Source of the DNA: Gulosibacter sediminis
GTDB taxonomy: Bacteria; Actinomycetota; Actinomycetes; Actinomycetales; Microbacteriaceae
Direction: 5' to 3'
Assembly: GCF_023370115.1 (NCBI RefSeq)
Contig: NZ_CP097160.1
Coordinates: forward strand, 1 to 64,000
DNA: 64,000 nt
The position numbers and the translations under genes are program-made. The notes under the pieces are model-generated. The model ran no database searches. It had not been told where the DNA came from and saw only the letters and a list, made by a program, of their open reading frames with translations. This document shows positions 32,719 to 41,508 of this stretch, one piece after another; the first letter of the stretch is position 1, and each line of letters starts with the position of its first letter.

Positions 32719-34271
32719 TGGAACAGCTCGAACTGCTCATGCAGGGGTTCGCCGCGGCGATCACCCCCATCAACATGCTCTGGGTGCTGCTCGGCGCCAT
32801 CATGGGCACCGCGGTCGGCGTGCTGCCCGGCCTCGGCTCATCCATGGCCGTGGCGCTGCTGCTGCCGATCACCTTCTCGCTCGACCCGACGGCCGCGCTC
32901 ATCATGTTCGCTGGCATCTACTTCGGTGGCATGTTCGGTGACTCGACCGCCGCGATCCTGCTCAACACCCCCGGTCAATCGTCGGCGATCGCCTCGACCT
33001 TCGAGGGTCATAAGCTCGCGCTCAACGGCCGGGCCGGCCAGGCGCTCGCGACCGCCGCGATCGGCGCCTTCATCGGCGGCCTGCTCGCGACGCTGCTCAC
33101 GGTGTTCATGATGCCCGTGCTCATGCGCCTCGCGACGATGTTCGGCCCCGCCGAGTACTTCGCGCTCGCGGTGTTCGCGTTCCTCGCCGTGTCATCGGTC
33201 GTGTCGGAGTCGGTGGTCAAAGGCCTCATCGCCCTCGGCATCGGCCTCGCGCTCACCTTCATCGGCATCGACGGCCCCTCGGGCACCGAGCGCTACACCT
33301 TCGGCACGCCCGAGCTGCTCGACGGTTTCTCGATCGTCGTCATCACGGTGGGTCTGCTCGCGCTCGGCGAGGTGTTCGACCAAGCGTCGAAGGTCGGCAC
33401 TGAGGCCGTCGTCAAGCCCATCCAGCAGCGCCGCGCGATGCTCGGGTGGAAGGACTTTCGCTACGCCCTGCCCGCCTGGCTGCGCGGCACCGCCTTCGGC
33501 CTGCCCTTCGGCATCGTGCCGGCCGGCGGCTCCGAGGTGCCGACGTTCCTCGCGTACGGCACCGAGAAGTCGCTCGCGAAGCGTCGCGGTGACAAGGAGT
33601 TCGGCACGACCGGTTCGCTGCGCGGCCTCGCCGCACCGGAGGCCGCGGGGAACGCGACCACCGGTACGGCGATGGGCACGCTGCTTGCACTGGGCCTGCC
33701 GGTTTCGTCGACCGCCGCGATCATCCTCGCCGCGTTCCAGCAGTTCGGCCTCCAGCCCGGCCCGCTGCTGCTCACGAACAACGCCGATCTCGTGTGGACG
33801 CTGCTCGCCTCGCTGCTCATCGGCCTGCTCGTGCTGCTGTTCATCAACATGTCGCTCGCCGGTGTGTGGGCGAAGCTGCTCAGCGTGCCGAACCACTACC
33901 TCTACGCCGGCATTACCGTGCTCGCCGTGCTCGGCGTCTACGCCGTGGGCTCGTCGATGTCTGACCTCTGGATCCTGTTCGTCATCGGCGTGCTGGGCCT
34001 CATCATGCGCCGGTACCGCGTGCCGCTCGCGCCGGTCATGATCGCCGTCGTACTGGGCCCGCTCGCCGAGACCGAACTGCGCCGTGCGCTCGCGGTGTCG
34101 GAGGGCGACGTCGCGGTGCTCTGGAGCTCGCCGTTCACGATCGGCCTCTACCTCGTGCTCGCCGCGGCGCTCGTCATCTCGGGCGTGCAGCACCTGCGGC
34201 ACCGCCGCAAGGCGAAGCTCGAGGCGCAGACCGTCGCCGTGCGCATCCCCGAGCACCTCGACACGAAGTAA
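32718..34271 (+). CDS. tctA: Tripartite tricarboxylate transporter large subunit
   Basis: 517 residues with 10-12 transmembrane segments. Family motifs are LGAIMGTAVGVLPGLG near the start, YFGGMFGDSTAAILLNTPG and ALGLPVSSTAAIILAAFQQ in the second half. It is the membrane channel of the sodium- or proton-driven TctABC importer. Length is normal. It is the last gene of the tctCBA operon. Confidence 0.93.
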   Translation: MEQLELLMQGFAAAITPINMLWVLLGAIMGTAVGVLPGLGSSMAVALLLPITFSLDPTAALIMFAGIYFGGMFGDSTAAILLNTPGQSSAIASTFEGHKLALNGRAGQALATAAIGAFIGGLLATLLTVFMMPVLMRLATMFGPAEYFALAVFAFLAVSSVVSESVVKGLIALGIGLALTFIGIDGPSGTERYTFGTPELLDGFSIVVITVGLLALGEVFDQASKVGTEAVVKPIQQRRAMLGWKDFRYALPAWLRGTAFGLPFGIVPAGGSEVPTFLAYGTEKSLAKRRGDKEFGTTGSLRGLAAPEAAGNATTGTAMGTLLALGLPVSSTAAIILAAFQQFGLQPGPLLLTNNADLVWTLLASLLIGLLVLLFINMSLAGVWAKLLSVPNHYLYAGITVLAVLGVYAVGSSMSDLWILFVIGVLGLIMRRYRVPLAPVMIAVVLGPLAETELRRALAVSEGDVAVLWSSPFTIGLYLVLAAALVISGVQHLRHRRKAKLEAQTVAVRIPEHLDTK

Positions 34272-34285
34272 CGAACGGATGCGGT

Positions 34286-34329
34286 GGGGTGGTGACGCGC
34301 GTAGGCTAATGAACGTCGTTCACCACCCC
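34286..34329. repeat. Inverted repeat around the pdxK promoter
   Basis: GGGGTGGTGA (34286-34295) and TCACCACCCC (34320-34329) are exact inverses separated by 24 bases. The loop holds TAGGCT (a likely -10, 34302-34307) and a nested GAACGTCGTTC. It may be a terminator for tctA, an operator for the next gene, or both. Confidence 0.35.
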
Positions 34330-34346
34330 AATGTCGAGGAAGTTCC

Positions 34347-35144
34347 ATGACCACCCCACCCGTCACCTTTGTTCTTGCCGGCTCGGAAGCCACCGGTGGT
34401 GCGGGTGTGCAGGCCGACCTGCGCACGCTGCAGCAGCTTGGCGTCTATGGCGCCGCCGCCCTCACCTGCATCGTCTCGTTTGACCCGAAGGACGGCTGGA
34501 ACCACCGTTTCGTGCCGATCGACCCGCAGGTGCTGCGCGACCAGGCCGAGGCCATCCTCGCCGACTGGCAGCCCGCATCCGTGAAGATCGGCATGCTCGG
34601 CACCGTGCCGACCATCGAGACCACGCGCGACATCCTCACCGCGGCGAAGCTGCCGAACATCGTCTGCGACCCCGTGCTCATCTGCAAGGGCCAGGAGCCC
34701 GGCGCGGCGCTCGACATCGACAACGCGCTGCGCGCCGAGATCCTTCCGATCGTCGACGTGATCACCCCGAACTACTTCGAGACTTGCACGCTCGCGGGCG
34801 TCGACGAGATCGACTCCGTCGCGGGCCTCGGCGACGCCGCGAAGAAGATCTCCGAGCTCGGCACGAAGGCCGTGCTCGTCAAGGGCGGCCTCGCGACCCC
34901 CGGCGACAACGCCGTCGACGTGCTCTGGGACGGCTCGGAGCTCGTCGAGTACTCGCGCCCGAAGGTCGGCACGGCCGGCGTCTCGGGTGCCGGCGACTCG
35001 CTCGCGACCGCCGTCTCGGCGGGTCTCGCGCAGGGCAAGTCGCTCCACGACGCGGTCGATGCCGCGAAGGACTTCGTCACCGCAGGCATCCAACGCGCGA
35101 TCTCGGCGAACACCCCGTTCGACGTCGTCTGGCAGGGCGAGTAG
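34347..35144 (+). CDS. pdxK: Pyridoxine/pyridoxal kinase, ThiD-like type
   Basis: 265 residues of the ribokinase-like fold. It resembles B. subtilis PdxK in places where it departs from ThiD: ALTCIVSFDPKDGWNHRFVPID, CDPVLICKG and VITPNYFETCTLAGV. The anion hole GVSGAGDS has the catalytic Asp. It phosphorylates vitamin B6 precursors, feeding PLP to enzymes such as the nearby fold-III protein and aminotransferase. GAGGAAG precedes the ATG. A hydroxymethylpyrimidine kinase (ThiD) is the alternative. Confidence 0.8.
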   Translation: MTTPPVTFVLAGSEATGGAGVQADLRTLQQLGVYGAAALTCIVSFDPKDGWNHRFVPIDPQVLRDQAEAILADWQPASVKIGMLGTVPTIETTRDILTAAKLPNIVCDPVLICKGQEPGAALDIDNALRAEILPIVDVITPNYFETCTLAGVDEIDSVAGLGDAAKKISELGTKAVLVKGGLATPGDNAVDVLWDGSELVEYSRPKVGTAGVSGAGDSLATAVSAGLAQGKSLHDAVDAAKDFVTAGIQRAISANTPFDVVWQGE

Positions 35145-35146
35145 CC

Positions 35147-35734
35147 ATGCAGCTGCCGGAGCGCGACACCGTTCTCGAGGGAACGCGCGTGCGCCTCGAG
35201 CCGATCGACCAGGCCGGGCTCGAGGAGCTGGCGCCCGCCCTGTGGCGCGAAGAGGTCTTCGCGGGCGGCTTCGGCGGCGGCGTCGCGGCGTTCCGCAACC
35301 ACGACTCGTTCGCCGAGTGGTTCGACGGCTACCGCCCGAGCGGCGACGAGTCGCGCACCTACCTCGTGCGCTTCGACGGCCGCGCGGTCGGCACGACCTC
35401 GTTCTACAACGCCGACTACCGGCGCGAATCGGTGACGATCGGCTACACCGCGTACAGCCCCGAGGTGTGGGGCACGACCGTGAACCCCGAGGCGAAGCGG
35501 GCCATGCTCGCGGCGGCGTTCGACGGTGGCGCCCACCGCGTCGTGTTCGAGGTCGACAACCTCAACGACCGTTCGCGGGCGGCCGTGACGAAGCTCGGGG
35601 CGCACCTCGACGGCATCCTCCGCGAGGACCGCCCGCGCGCCGACGGCTCGAAGCGGTCGACGGTCGTGTTCTCGATTCTTGAGCAGGAGTGGCCCGAGGT
35701 TCGGGCCGGCCTTGACGCGCGCGTGGGAGACTAG
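35147..35734 (+). CDS. GNAT-family acetyltransferase, RimJ/RimL-like
   Basis: 195 residues, starting 2 bases after the pdxK stop. The segments [41 protein letters not shown] and the late [20 protein letters not shown] are typical of GNAT enzymes that acetylate protein N-termini or small amines. The pyrophosphate-binding loop is less clear than usual. It is in an apparent operon with pdxK and deoC. The substrate is unknown. Confidence 0.8.
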   Translation: MQLPERDTVLEGTRVRLEPIDQAGLEELAPALWREEVFAGGFGGGVAAFRNHDSFAEWFDGYRPSGDESRTYLVRFDGRAVGTTSFYNADYRRESVTIGYTAYSPEVWGTTVNPEAKRAMLAAAFDGGAHRVVFEVDNLNDRSRAAVTKLGAHLDGILREDRPRADGSKRSTVVFSILEQEWPEVRAGLDARVGD

Positions 35735-35738
35735 CGAC

Positions 35739-36443
35739 ATGAACCGTGCTGAACTCGCCAAGTACATCGACCACACGCTGCTCGCCACCGACGCGACGAA
35801 CGACGACGTCATCGCGCTCTACCGCGAGGCCGCCGAACTCGGCACCTTCTCGATCTGCGTCTCGCCGAACATGCTGCCCGTCGGCGGCGCCTGGTCGGCC
35901 GGCCTCGACCCCGACGTCGAGACCGAGATGGCGGATGCTGCGGGCCCGAAGATCTGCACCGTCGTCGGCTTCCCCTCGGGCAAGCACCACTCGAACATCA
36001 AGGCCGTCGAGGCCGCGAAGGCCGTGACCGAAGGCGCTGACGAGATCGACATGGTCATCGACATCGGGCAGCTCAAGGCGGGCAACCCCGAGCTCGTGAA
36101 GGCCGACATCGAGGCCGTGCGCCGGGCCGTGCCCGCACCGACCCTGCTCAAGGTGATCATCGAATCGGCCGCGCTCACCGACGCCGAGATCGTCGCCGCG
36201 TGCCAGGCTGCCGAGGCCGCGGGCGCCGACTTCGTGAAGACGTCGACCGGCTTCCACAAGGCCGGCGGCGCTTCGGTCGAGGCCGTGCGCCTCATGCGCG
36301 CCACCGTCGGCGACCGCCTCGGTGTGAAGGCCTCGGGCGGCGTGCGCACGTACGACGACGCGCTCAAGATGATCGAGGCCGGCGCCTCGCGCCTCGGCAT
36401 GTCGTCGTCGGCGCAAGTGCTCGCCGACGCGCCGACCGAGTAG
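35739..36443 (+). CDS. deoC: Deoxyribose-phosphate aldolase
   Basis: 234 residues. It splits 2-deoxyribose 5-phosphate to glyceraldehyde 3-phosphate and acetaldehyde. Motifs are [49 protein letters not shown] (Schiff-base Lys) and FVKTSTGF followed by [15 protein letters not shown]. The start is 4 bases after the acetyltransferase stop. There are no other deo genes nearby. Confidence 0.94.
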   Translation: MNRAELAKYIDHTLLATDATNDDVIALYREAAELGTFSICVSPNMLPVGGAWSAGLDPDVETEMADAAGPKICTVVGFPSGKHHSNIKAVEAAKAVTEGADEIDMVIDIGQLKAGNPELVKADIEAVRRAVPAPTLLKVIIESAALTDAEIVAACQAAEAAGADFVKTSTGFHKAGGASVEAVRLMRATVGDRLGVKASGGVRTYDDALKMIEAGASRLGMSSSAQVLADAPTE

Positions 36444-36457
36444 CTGGCAGATGCCGA

Positions 36458-36463
36458 TACCAT
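36458..36463 (+). promoter_or_regulatory. Predicted -10 element of the chorismate mutase gene (leaderless)
   Basis: TACCAT followed by seven bases and the ATG at 36471. It supports that ATG over the upstream GTG at 36465. Confidence 0.45.
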
Positions 36464-36470
36464 CGTGAGC

Positions 36471-36782
36471 ATGGTGTCAGCAGCGCAGCAACAACAGGCC
36501 CTCGAAGAGCTCGGGCGCATCCGCAAGTCGATCGACAACATCGACTCGGCGCTCATTTCGATCCTCGCCGAACGCTTCCGCTGCACGCAGCAGGTGGGCG
36601 AACTCAAGGCCGCGAACGAGCTGCCCGCGAGCGACCCCGCCCGCGAGCAGCAGCAGGTCGCGCGCCTGCGCCAGCTCGCGCACGACGCCGACCTCGACCC
36701 CGAGTTCGCCGAGAAGTTCCTCGGCTTCATCATCGCGGAGGTCATCCGGCATCATGAGCGGATCGCCGCCGAGAGCAACTAG
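36471..36782 (+). CDS. Chorismate mutase, AroQ type
   Basis: 103 residues. A short all-helical AroQ domain: LGRIRKSIDNIDSALISILAERFRCTQQVGELK carries the first-helix Arg and the Lys in GELK, and the last helix FLGFIIAEVIRHHERI follows. It converts chorismate to prephenate for Phe/Tyr synthesis. No signal peptide is present, so it is the cytosolic form. The start was chosen from the TACCAT-N7-ATG layout. GTG 36465 would add two residues. Confidence 0.88.
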   Translation: MVSAAQQQQALEELGRIRKSIDNIDSALISILAERFRCTQQVGELKAANELPASDPAREQQQVARLRQLAHDADLDPEFAEKFLGFIIAEVIRHHERIAAESN

Positions 36783-36784
36783 CC

Positions 36785-37972
36785 GTGCGCGCATCTGTGC
36801 GGCGGGCGGCCGCGTCGCTGCCCGCGCCCTGCGGGGTCATCGATCTCGAGGCCTTCGACCGCAATATTTTGGCGATGGCGCAGCGCGCAGGCGGCGTGCC
36901 CATCCGCGTCGCGTCGAAATCCTTGCGCACCCGGGCCGCGCTCGAGCGCGTCCTCGAGCATCCGGGCTTTCGCGGCATCCTTGCCTTCACGCTGCCCGAG
37001 GCGATCATGCTCGCGCGCGACGGGCACGAGGATGTTGTGCTCGGCTATCCGACGACGAACCGGGATGCGCTACGCGAGTTGCGCTCGGACGCGCAGCTGC
37101 GTGAGCGCATCACGCTCATGATCGACGCGGTGGAGCACCTCGACTTCTTTGACGCCGTCGCGCCTGGGCCGGGCGTGCTTCGCGTCGCGATGGAGGGCGA
37201 TGTGAGCTGGTGGCCGGCGAAGCCCCTGCTGCGCGGCCACCTGCACTACGGCGTCTTCCGCTCGAGCATCCGCGAGGCCGCGCAGGCGGCCGCCTTCGCC
37301 CGCACGGTGAATGCGCGGAAGGGAGTGCGGCTCGTCGGCATGATGGCGTACGAGTCGCAGGTCGCGGGCCTCCCGGATGCGGCGCACACCCCACGCGGCG
37401 TCGCGATCCGGGTGATTCGGCAGCAGTCGCTGGCGGATGTGCCGCGGCGCCGCGGCGAGATGGTCGAGGCCGTGCGTGACGTCGCCGGCGAGCTCGAGTT
37501 CGTGAACGGCGGCGGCACGGGCTCGCTCGAGTCGACCTCGGCCGACCCCTCGGTGACCGAGATCGCCGCTGGCAGCGGCTTCTTTTCGCCCGCCTCGTTC
37601 GACAGATTCCGTGGGTTCCAGCACGAGGCGGCTGCGTTTTTTGGCCTCGATGTCGTGCGCAAGCCGACCGCCGAGATCGTGACCTTGCACGGCGGCGGCT
37701 GGAGCGCATCCGGCAAGCCCGGGGCCGACCGCCTGCCCGTCATCGACTGGCCGCGGGGGCTGCACTACCTGCACGAGGAGGGCGCCGGTGAGGTGCAGAC
37801 GCCCATCACCGGCCACGCGGCCCGCGGGCTCGAAATTGGAGATCGTGTATGGCTGCGGCACGTAAAAGCTGGCGAACTCGCTGAACGCATCACGGATTTC
37901 GCCGTGGTAAAGGGTGGAATAATCGAACAGTTCTGGAAGACGTATCGAGGAGAGGGATTCGCGTACCTATGA
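36785..37972 (+). CDS. Fold-type III PLP enzyme (D-amino-acid deaminase/aldolase-like)
   Basis: 395 residues. The N-terminal alanine-racemase-like barrel has VASKSLRT with the PLP Lys. The C-terminal beta domain has HGGGWSASGKPGADRLP and HEEGAGEVQTP, which resemble D-threonine aldolase and D-serine dehydratase zinc-site regions. It starts 2 bases after the mutase gene and overlaps the next gene by ATGA. A similar neighbour pair with an aldonolactone-oxidase-like flavoprotein occurs, from memory, in mycobacteria (Rv1769/Rv1771 region). The substrate is unknown. An action on D-amino acids is the best guess. Confidence 0.75.
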   Translation: MRASVRRAAASLPAPCGVIDLEAFDRNILAMAQRAGGVPIRVASKSLRTRAALERVLEHPGFRGILAFTLPEAIMLARDGHEDVVLGYPTTNRDALRELRSDAQLRERITLMIDAVEHLDFFDAVAPGPGVLRVAMEGDVSWWPAKPLLRGHLHYGVFRSSIREAAQAAAFARTVNARKGVRLVGMMAYESQVAGLPDAAHTPRGVAIRVIRQQSLADVPRRRGEMVEAVRDVAGELEFVNGGGTGSLESTSADPSVTEIAAGSGFFSPASFDRFRGFQHEAAAFFGLDVVRKPTAEIVTLHGGGWSASGKPGADRLPVIDWPRGLHYLHEEGAGEVQTPITGHAARGLEIGDRVWLRHVKAGELAERITDFAVVKGGIIEQFWKTYRGEGFAYL

Positions 37973-39318
37973 GCGCTGACGAGACCGCGAAGCCGAAGCG
38001 TCGACCCAACGCGTGGCGCAACTGGTCGGGTGGCGTCACCGAGACCTCGACCCTCGTCGCCGGGCCGACCAGCGAGACGGCAGTCAAGGCGCTTGTCATC
38101 GGGGCATCGGGCTCGGGCCTGAAGATCAAGTCGGTCGGCTCGGGGCACTCGTTCAACGACATCGCGACGACCGAGGGCCTGCGCCTGCACTTCGACGACT
38201 ACCGCGGGCTCGTGTCGGTGAACCCCGACACGAACGTCGCGACCTTCCGCGCCGGCACGAAGCTGCACGAGCTGCCGAAGCTGCTCGGCCCGTACAACCT
38301 CGCGCTCGCGAACCAGGGCGACATCGACGCGCAGACGATCGCCGGTGCGATCTCGACCGGCACGCATGGCACCGGCCTCGGCTTTTCGGGCCTCGCGGAG
38401 ATGGTGAAGTCGCTGCGCATGGTGCTCGCCGACGGCTCGATCGTCTACTGCGACGAGCGCACGCACCCCGACCTGTTCGAGTTCGCGCGCCTCGGCCTCG
38501 GCGCGCTCGGCGTCGTGCTCGAGGTGGGCATTCAGTGCGTGCCCGCGTTCCGCGTCGCCGCAAGCGAAGACGCCCTGCCGATGGACGAGGTCGTCGAGAG
38601 CTTCATCGAGCGCGCCCGCTCGAACGACCACGTCGAGTTCTTCTGGTTTCCGCACGCCGACTCGGCGCTCGTGAAGACGAACCGCCGCCTCGCACCGGGC
38701 GAGGAGCCCGATGAGTCGTTCGCCCCGCAGACCGCGCTCGCGAAGTTCGTCGACGAGGAGGTCGTGCAGAACTGGGCGCACCAGCTCGTCGCGTCGCTCG
38801 GCTCGGTCGTGCCCGGCGTCGTACCGAAGATCAACCAGTTCTCGGCGTCGCTGATGGGCCGCCGCCACTACGTCGACGACTCGCACGGCGTGTTCGTGAG
38901 CCAGCGGCGCGTGCGCTTCAACGAGATGGAGTACGCCGTGCCGCTCGAGGACGGCCCCGAGGTCGTCCGCGAGATTCAGCAGCTCATCGACGCGAACGAC
39001 TGGAATGTCTCGTTCCCGATCGAGGTGCGTTGCGCCGGCGCCGACGAGGTGCCGCTGTCGACCGCTTACCAGCGCGAGTCGATGTACATCTCGGTGCACC
39101 AGTACGTGCGCGAGCCGCACCTCGAGTTCTTCGGCGCCGTCGAAGAGGTGCTCCAGGCCGCGGCCGGCCGCCCGCACTGGGGCAAGCTGCACACGCTGCG
39201 CCACGACGAACTGCGCGAGCTCTACCCACGCTTCGATGATTTCGTCGCCCTGCGCAACGACGTCGATCCGAACCGCGTCTTCGCGAACCAATACCTGACC
39301 CGCACGTTGGGGGAGTAG
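37969..39318 (+). CDS. FAD-linked sugar-1,4-lactone oxidase family protein
   Basis: 449 residues. The VAO-type FAD domain has KSVGSGHSFNDIA, where the His is the usual covalent flavin site of aldonolactone oxidases, and GAISTGTHGTG. The C-terminal ALO domain has the family mark HWGKLHTL. Length matches L-gulono- and D-arabinono-1,4-lactone oxidases. It is cytosolic or membrane-peripheral with no signal peptide. Its start lies in the stop of the PLP-enzyme gene, so the two are made together. A functional link is implied but not explained. Confidence 0.85.
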   Translation: MSADETAKPKRRPNAWRNWSGGVTETSTLVAGPTSETAVKALVIGASGSGLKIKSVGSGHSFNDIATTEGLRLHFDDYRGLVSVNPDTNVATFRAGTKLHELPKLLGPYNLALANQGDIDAQTIAGAISTGTHGTGLGFSGLAEMVKSLRMVLADGSIVYCDERTHPDLFEFARLGLGALGVVLEVGIQCVPAFRVAASEDALPMDEVVESFIERARSNDHVEFFWFPHADSALVKTNRRLAPGEEPDESFAPQTALAKFVDEEVVQNWAHQLVASLGSVVPGVVPKINQFSASLMGRRHYVDDSHGVFVSQRRVRFNEMEYAVPLEDGPEVVREIQQLIDANDWNVSFPIEVRCAGADEVPLSTAYQRESMYISVHQYVREPHLEFFGAVEEVLQAAAGRPHWGKLHTLRHDELRELYPRFDDFVALRNDVDPNRVFANQYLTRTLGE

Positions 39319-39331
39319 GGGGCCCGGGCCC

Positions 39332-40708
39332 ATGATCAACGGCAACGTTTCGCACTGGTGGACTGATCTGGGCACGCCCGTGCCGCGGCCCGGGGTCGAG
39401 GGTGATCTCGACGTCGATGTCGCGATCGTGGGTGGCGGCTACACCGGCCTCTGGACCGCCTACTACCTGAAGCAGGCGAAGCCGGATGCGCGCATCGCGG
39501 TGCTCGAGGCGCGCTTCTGCGGGTTTGGGGCGTCGGGTCGCAATGGCGGTTGGCTCACGAACTCGGTCACCGGCGGCATCAACCAGTACGTGTCGACGCA
39601 CGGGCGCGAGGCGGCGCGCGACTTCCAGCTCGCGATGAACGCGACGGTCGACGAGGTGATTCGCGTCGCGGCCGACGAGGGCATCGACGCCGACATCGTT
39701 AAGGGTGGCGATCACGAGGTCGCCTACGCGCCGGCGCAGCTCGCGAGGCTTGAAGGGATGCTCGCCGACGACGAGTCGTGGGACGGCATCGGTGGCTGGC
39801 AACGACTCGATGCCGTCGCGGCGAAAGAACGTATCAACGTGGCCGGCACGCTCGGCGCGCTCTGGTCGCCGCACACCGCGCGCATTCACCCCGCGAAGCT
39901 CGCGCGCGGACTGAGCGAGGCCGTCGCCAAGCTCGGCGTCGAGATCTACGAGGGCACCCGGGTGGAGGAGATTCGGCCCGGCGAAGCCGTGACCGCTACC
40001 GGTACCGTACGCGCCGGCGTCGTGATTCGCGCGACCGAGGGCTTCACCGCAGGGCTGCGCGGCCTGCACCGCGAGTGGCTACCGATGAACTCGTCGCTCA
40101 TCGCGACCGAGCCGCTCAACGAGGCGCAGTGGCAGCACATCGGGTGGGAGGGCCGCGAGGTGCTCGGCGACTTCGCGCACGTCTACATGTACGCACAGCG
40201 CACCGCCGACGACCGCATCGCGTTCGGCGGCCGCGGCGTGCCGTACCGCTGGAACTCGGCGACCGATGACGACGGCCGCACCCAGCCCGTTACCGCTGGC
40301 TCGCTTCGTGACTTGCTCGTGCGGTTCTTCCCCGTGCTCGACGGCGTCGACATCGACCACCTCTGGTCGGGGACTCTTGGCGTGCCCCGTGATTGGGCGG
40401 CCACCGTTACCTTCGACCCCGCCACAGGCCTTGGCCACGCCGGCGGCTATGTCGGCACCGGTGTCGCCACAACGAACCTCGCGGGCCGCACCCTGCGCGA
40501 CCTCGTGCTCGGTCGCAACACCGAACTCAACGCGCTGCCCTGGGTCGGCCACCGCGTTCGCCGCTGGGAGCCTGAGCCCCTGCGCTGGATCGCGACCCGC
40601 GTCATCTACGGCGCCTACGGCGCCGCCGACTGCGCCGAGTACGGCGGCCGAGCGACCACCTCGCCACTCGCCCGCGTCGCCGACCTTGTGTCAGGGCGTT
40701 CGCATTAG
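39332..40708 (+). CDS. FAD-dependent amine/amino-acid oxidase (DAO family, PuuB-like)
   Basis: 458 residues. FAD-binding VAIVGGGYTGLWTAYYL, then GFGASGRNGGW, the arrangement seen in gamma-glutamylputrescine oxidase (PuuB/OrdL) and related enzymes that oxidise amines without covalent flavin. The C-terminal GYVGTGVATTNLAGRTL closes the FAD site. It follows the lactone oxidase gene by 13 bases. With the amine-type aldehyde dehydrogenase and class III aminotransferase a few kb away, oxidation of a polyamine derivative is plausible. Another D- or N-methyl-amino acid is possible. Confidence 0.83.
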   Translation: MINGNVSHWWTDLGTPVPRPGVEGDLDVDVAIVGGGYTGLWTAYYLKQAKPDARIAVLEARFCGFGASGRNGGWLTNSVTGGINQYVSTHGREAARDFQLAMNATVDEVIRVAADEGIDADIVKGGDHEVAYAPAQLARLEGMLADDESWDGIGGWQRLDAVAAKERINVAGTLGALWSPHTARIHPAKLARGLSEAVAKLGVEIYEGTRVEEIRPGEAVTATGTVRAGVVIRATEGFTAGLRGLHREWLPMNSSLIATEPLNEAQWQHIGWEGREVLGDFAHVYMYAQRTADDRIAFGGRGVPYRWNSATDDDGRTQPVTAGSLRDLLVRFFPVLDGVDIDHLWSGTLGVPRDWAATVTFDPATGLGHAGGYVGTGVATTNLAGRTLRDLVLGRNTELNALPWVGHRVRRWEPEPLRWIATRVIYGAYGAADCAEYGGRATTSPLARVADLVSGRSH

Positions 40709-40712
40709 CCGA

Positions 40713-41399
40713 TCAGTTCCCAACCAGATTGAGGTTGTTGACGATCAGCACGACGCCGAGGATGCCGACGACCCAGCTCAGCGCCGATTCGCCGTGCTTG
40801 AGCATCCAGGCGTTGATGCGATCGAGCAGGCCCTCGACCCGCGAGCCGAGCGCGGCTCGCAGCCCGAACAGCGCGAGGGCGGGCAGCACCATGACGAGGC
40901 AGTAGCCGGCGAGCAGCCCGATCGACGTCGCCGGGCTCGCGTCGCTCGATGAGATGAGCCCGATGCCGACGAGGTACGGCAGCATCGTGAGCAGTTCGAT
41001 GAGTCCGGCCGCGACGGCAACGGTGGCGACCGGCTTGTCGGAGGTGCGCCATTTCCCGAGCTTCGCCATGAGGCCGCCGCCGTTCGCGCGCTTTGCCTTC
41101 GCCCCCTTCGAGTCGAGGGCGAAGCTCCAGATGACGAGCGCGATGCCGGTGACGAGCAGCACGAGGTGCCCGGCCGGTGACTCGGCCGCGTCGATAGCGA
41201 ACGGCAGCAGCCAGCCGGCGCTCCAGAGCAGGCCGAGGCCGATGGCGAAGTAGAACGCGGCGATTGTGAGCAGGTACGTGAACACGCGCCGACCACGCAC
41301 CCGACCCGGCTCGAGCAGCAGCCAGACGGGAATCGTCAGCGTGCCGTAGCTCAGCGAATCGGCGAGGGCGAGCGCGGGGAGTGCGAGCAGAAGTTCCAT
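40713..41399 (-). CDS. GAP/Sap-family integral membrane protein
   Basis: 228 residues with six predicted transmembrane segments in two groups of three, separated by a basic loop (SKGAKAKRANGGG). The N terminus LLLALPALALADSLSYGTL and the layout match the actinobacterial GAP family (sulfolipid-1-addressing protein relatives in mycobacteria), related to LysE-like exporters. It converges on the DAO gene with only 4 bases between stops. What it moves is not known. Confidence 0.75.
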   Translation of the reverse strand: MELLLALPALALADSLSYGTLTIPVWLLLEPGRVRGRRVFTYLLTIAAFYFAIGLGLLWSAGWLLPFAIDAAESPAGHLVLLVTGIALVIWSFALDSKGAKAKRANGGGLMAKLGKWRTSDKPVATVAVAAGLIELLTMLPYLVGIGLISSSDASPATSIGLLAGYCLVMVLPALALFGLRAALGSRVEGLLDRINAWMLKHGESALSWVVGILGVVLIVNNLNLVGN

Positions 41400-41508
41400 G
41401 TCTTCAGCGTTGCGGGCGCGCGGGCACCCGCCATCTGGCGCAGGTGAGGTTGCCGCCCCTAACTTTGGTGCCGTACCGTCGGCCGCCGTGCGCCGACATA
41501 CTGGAGTC

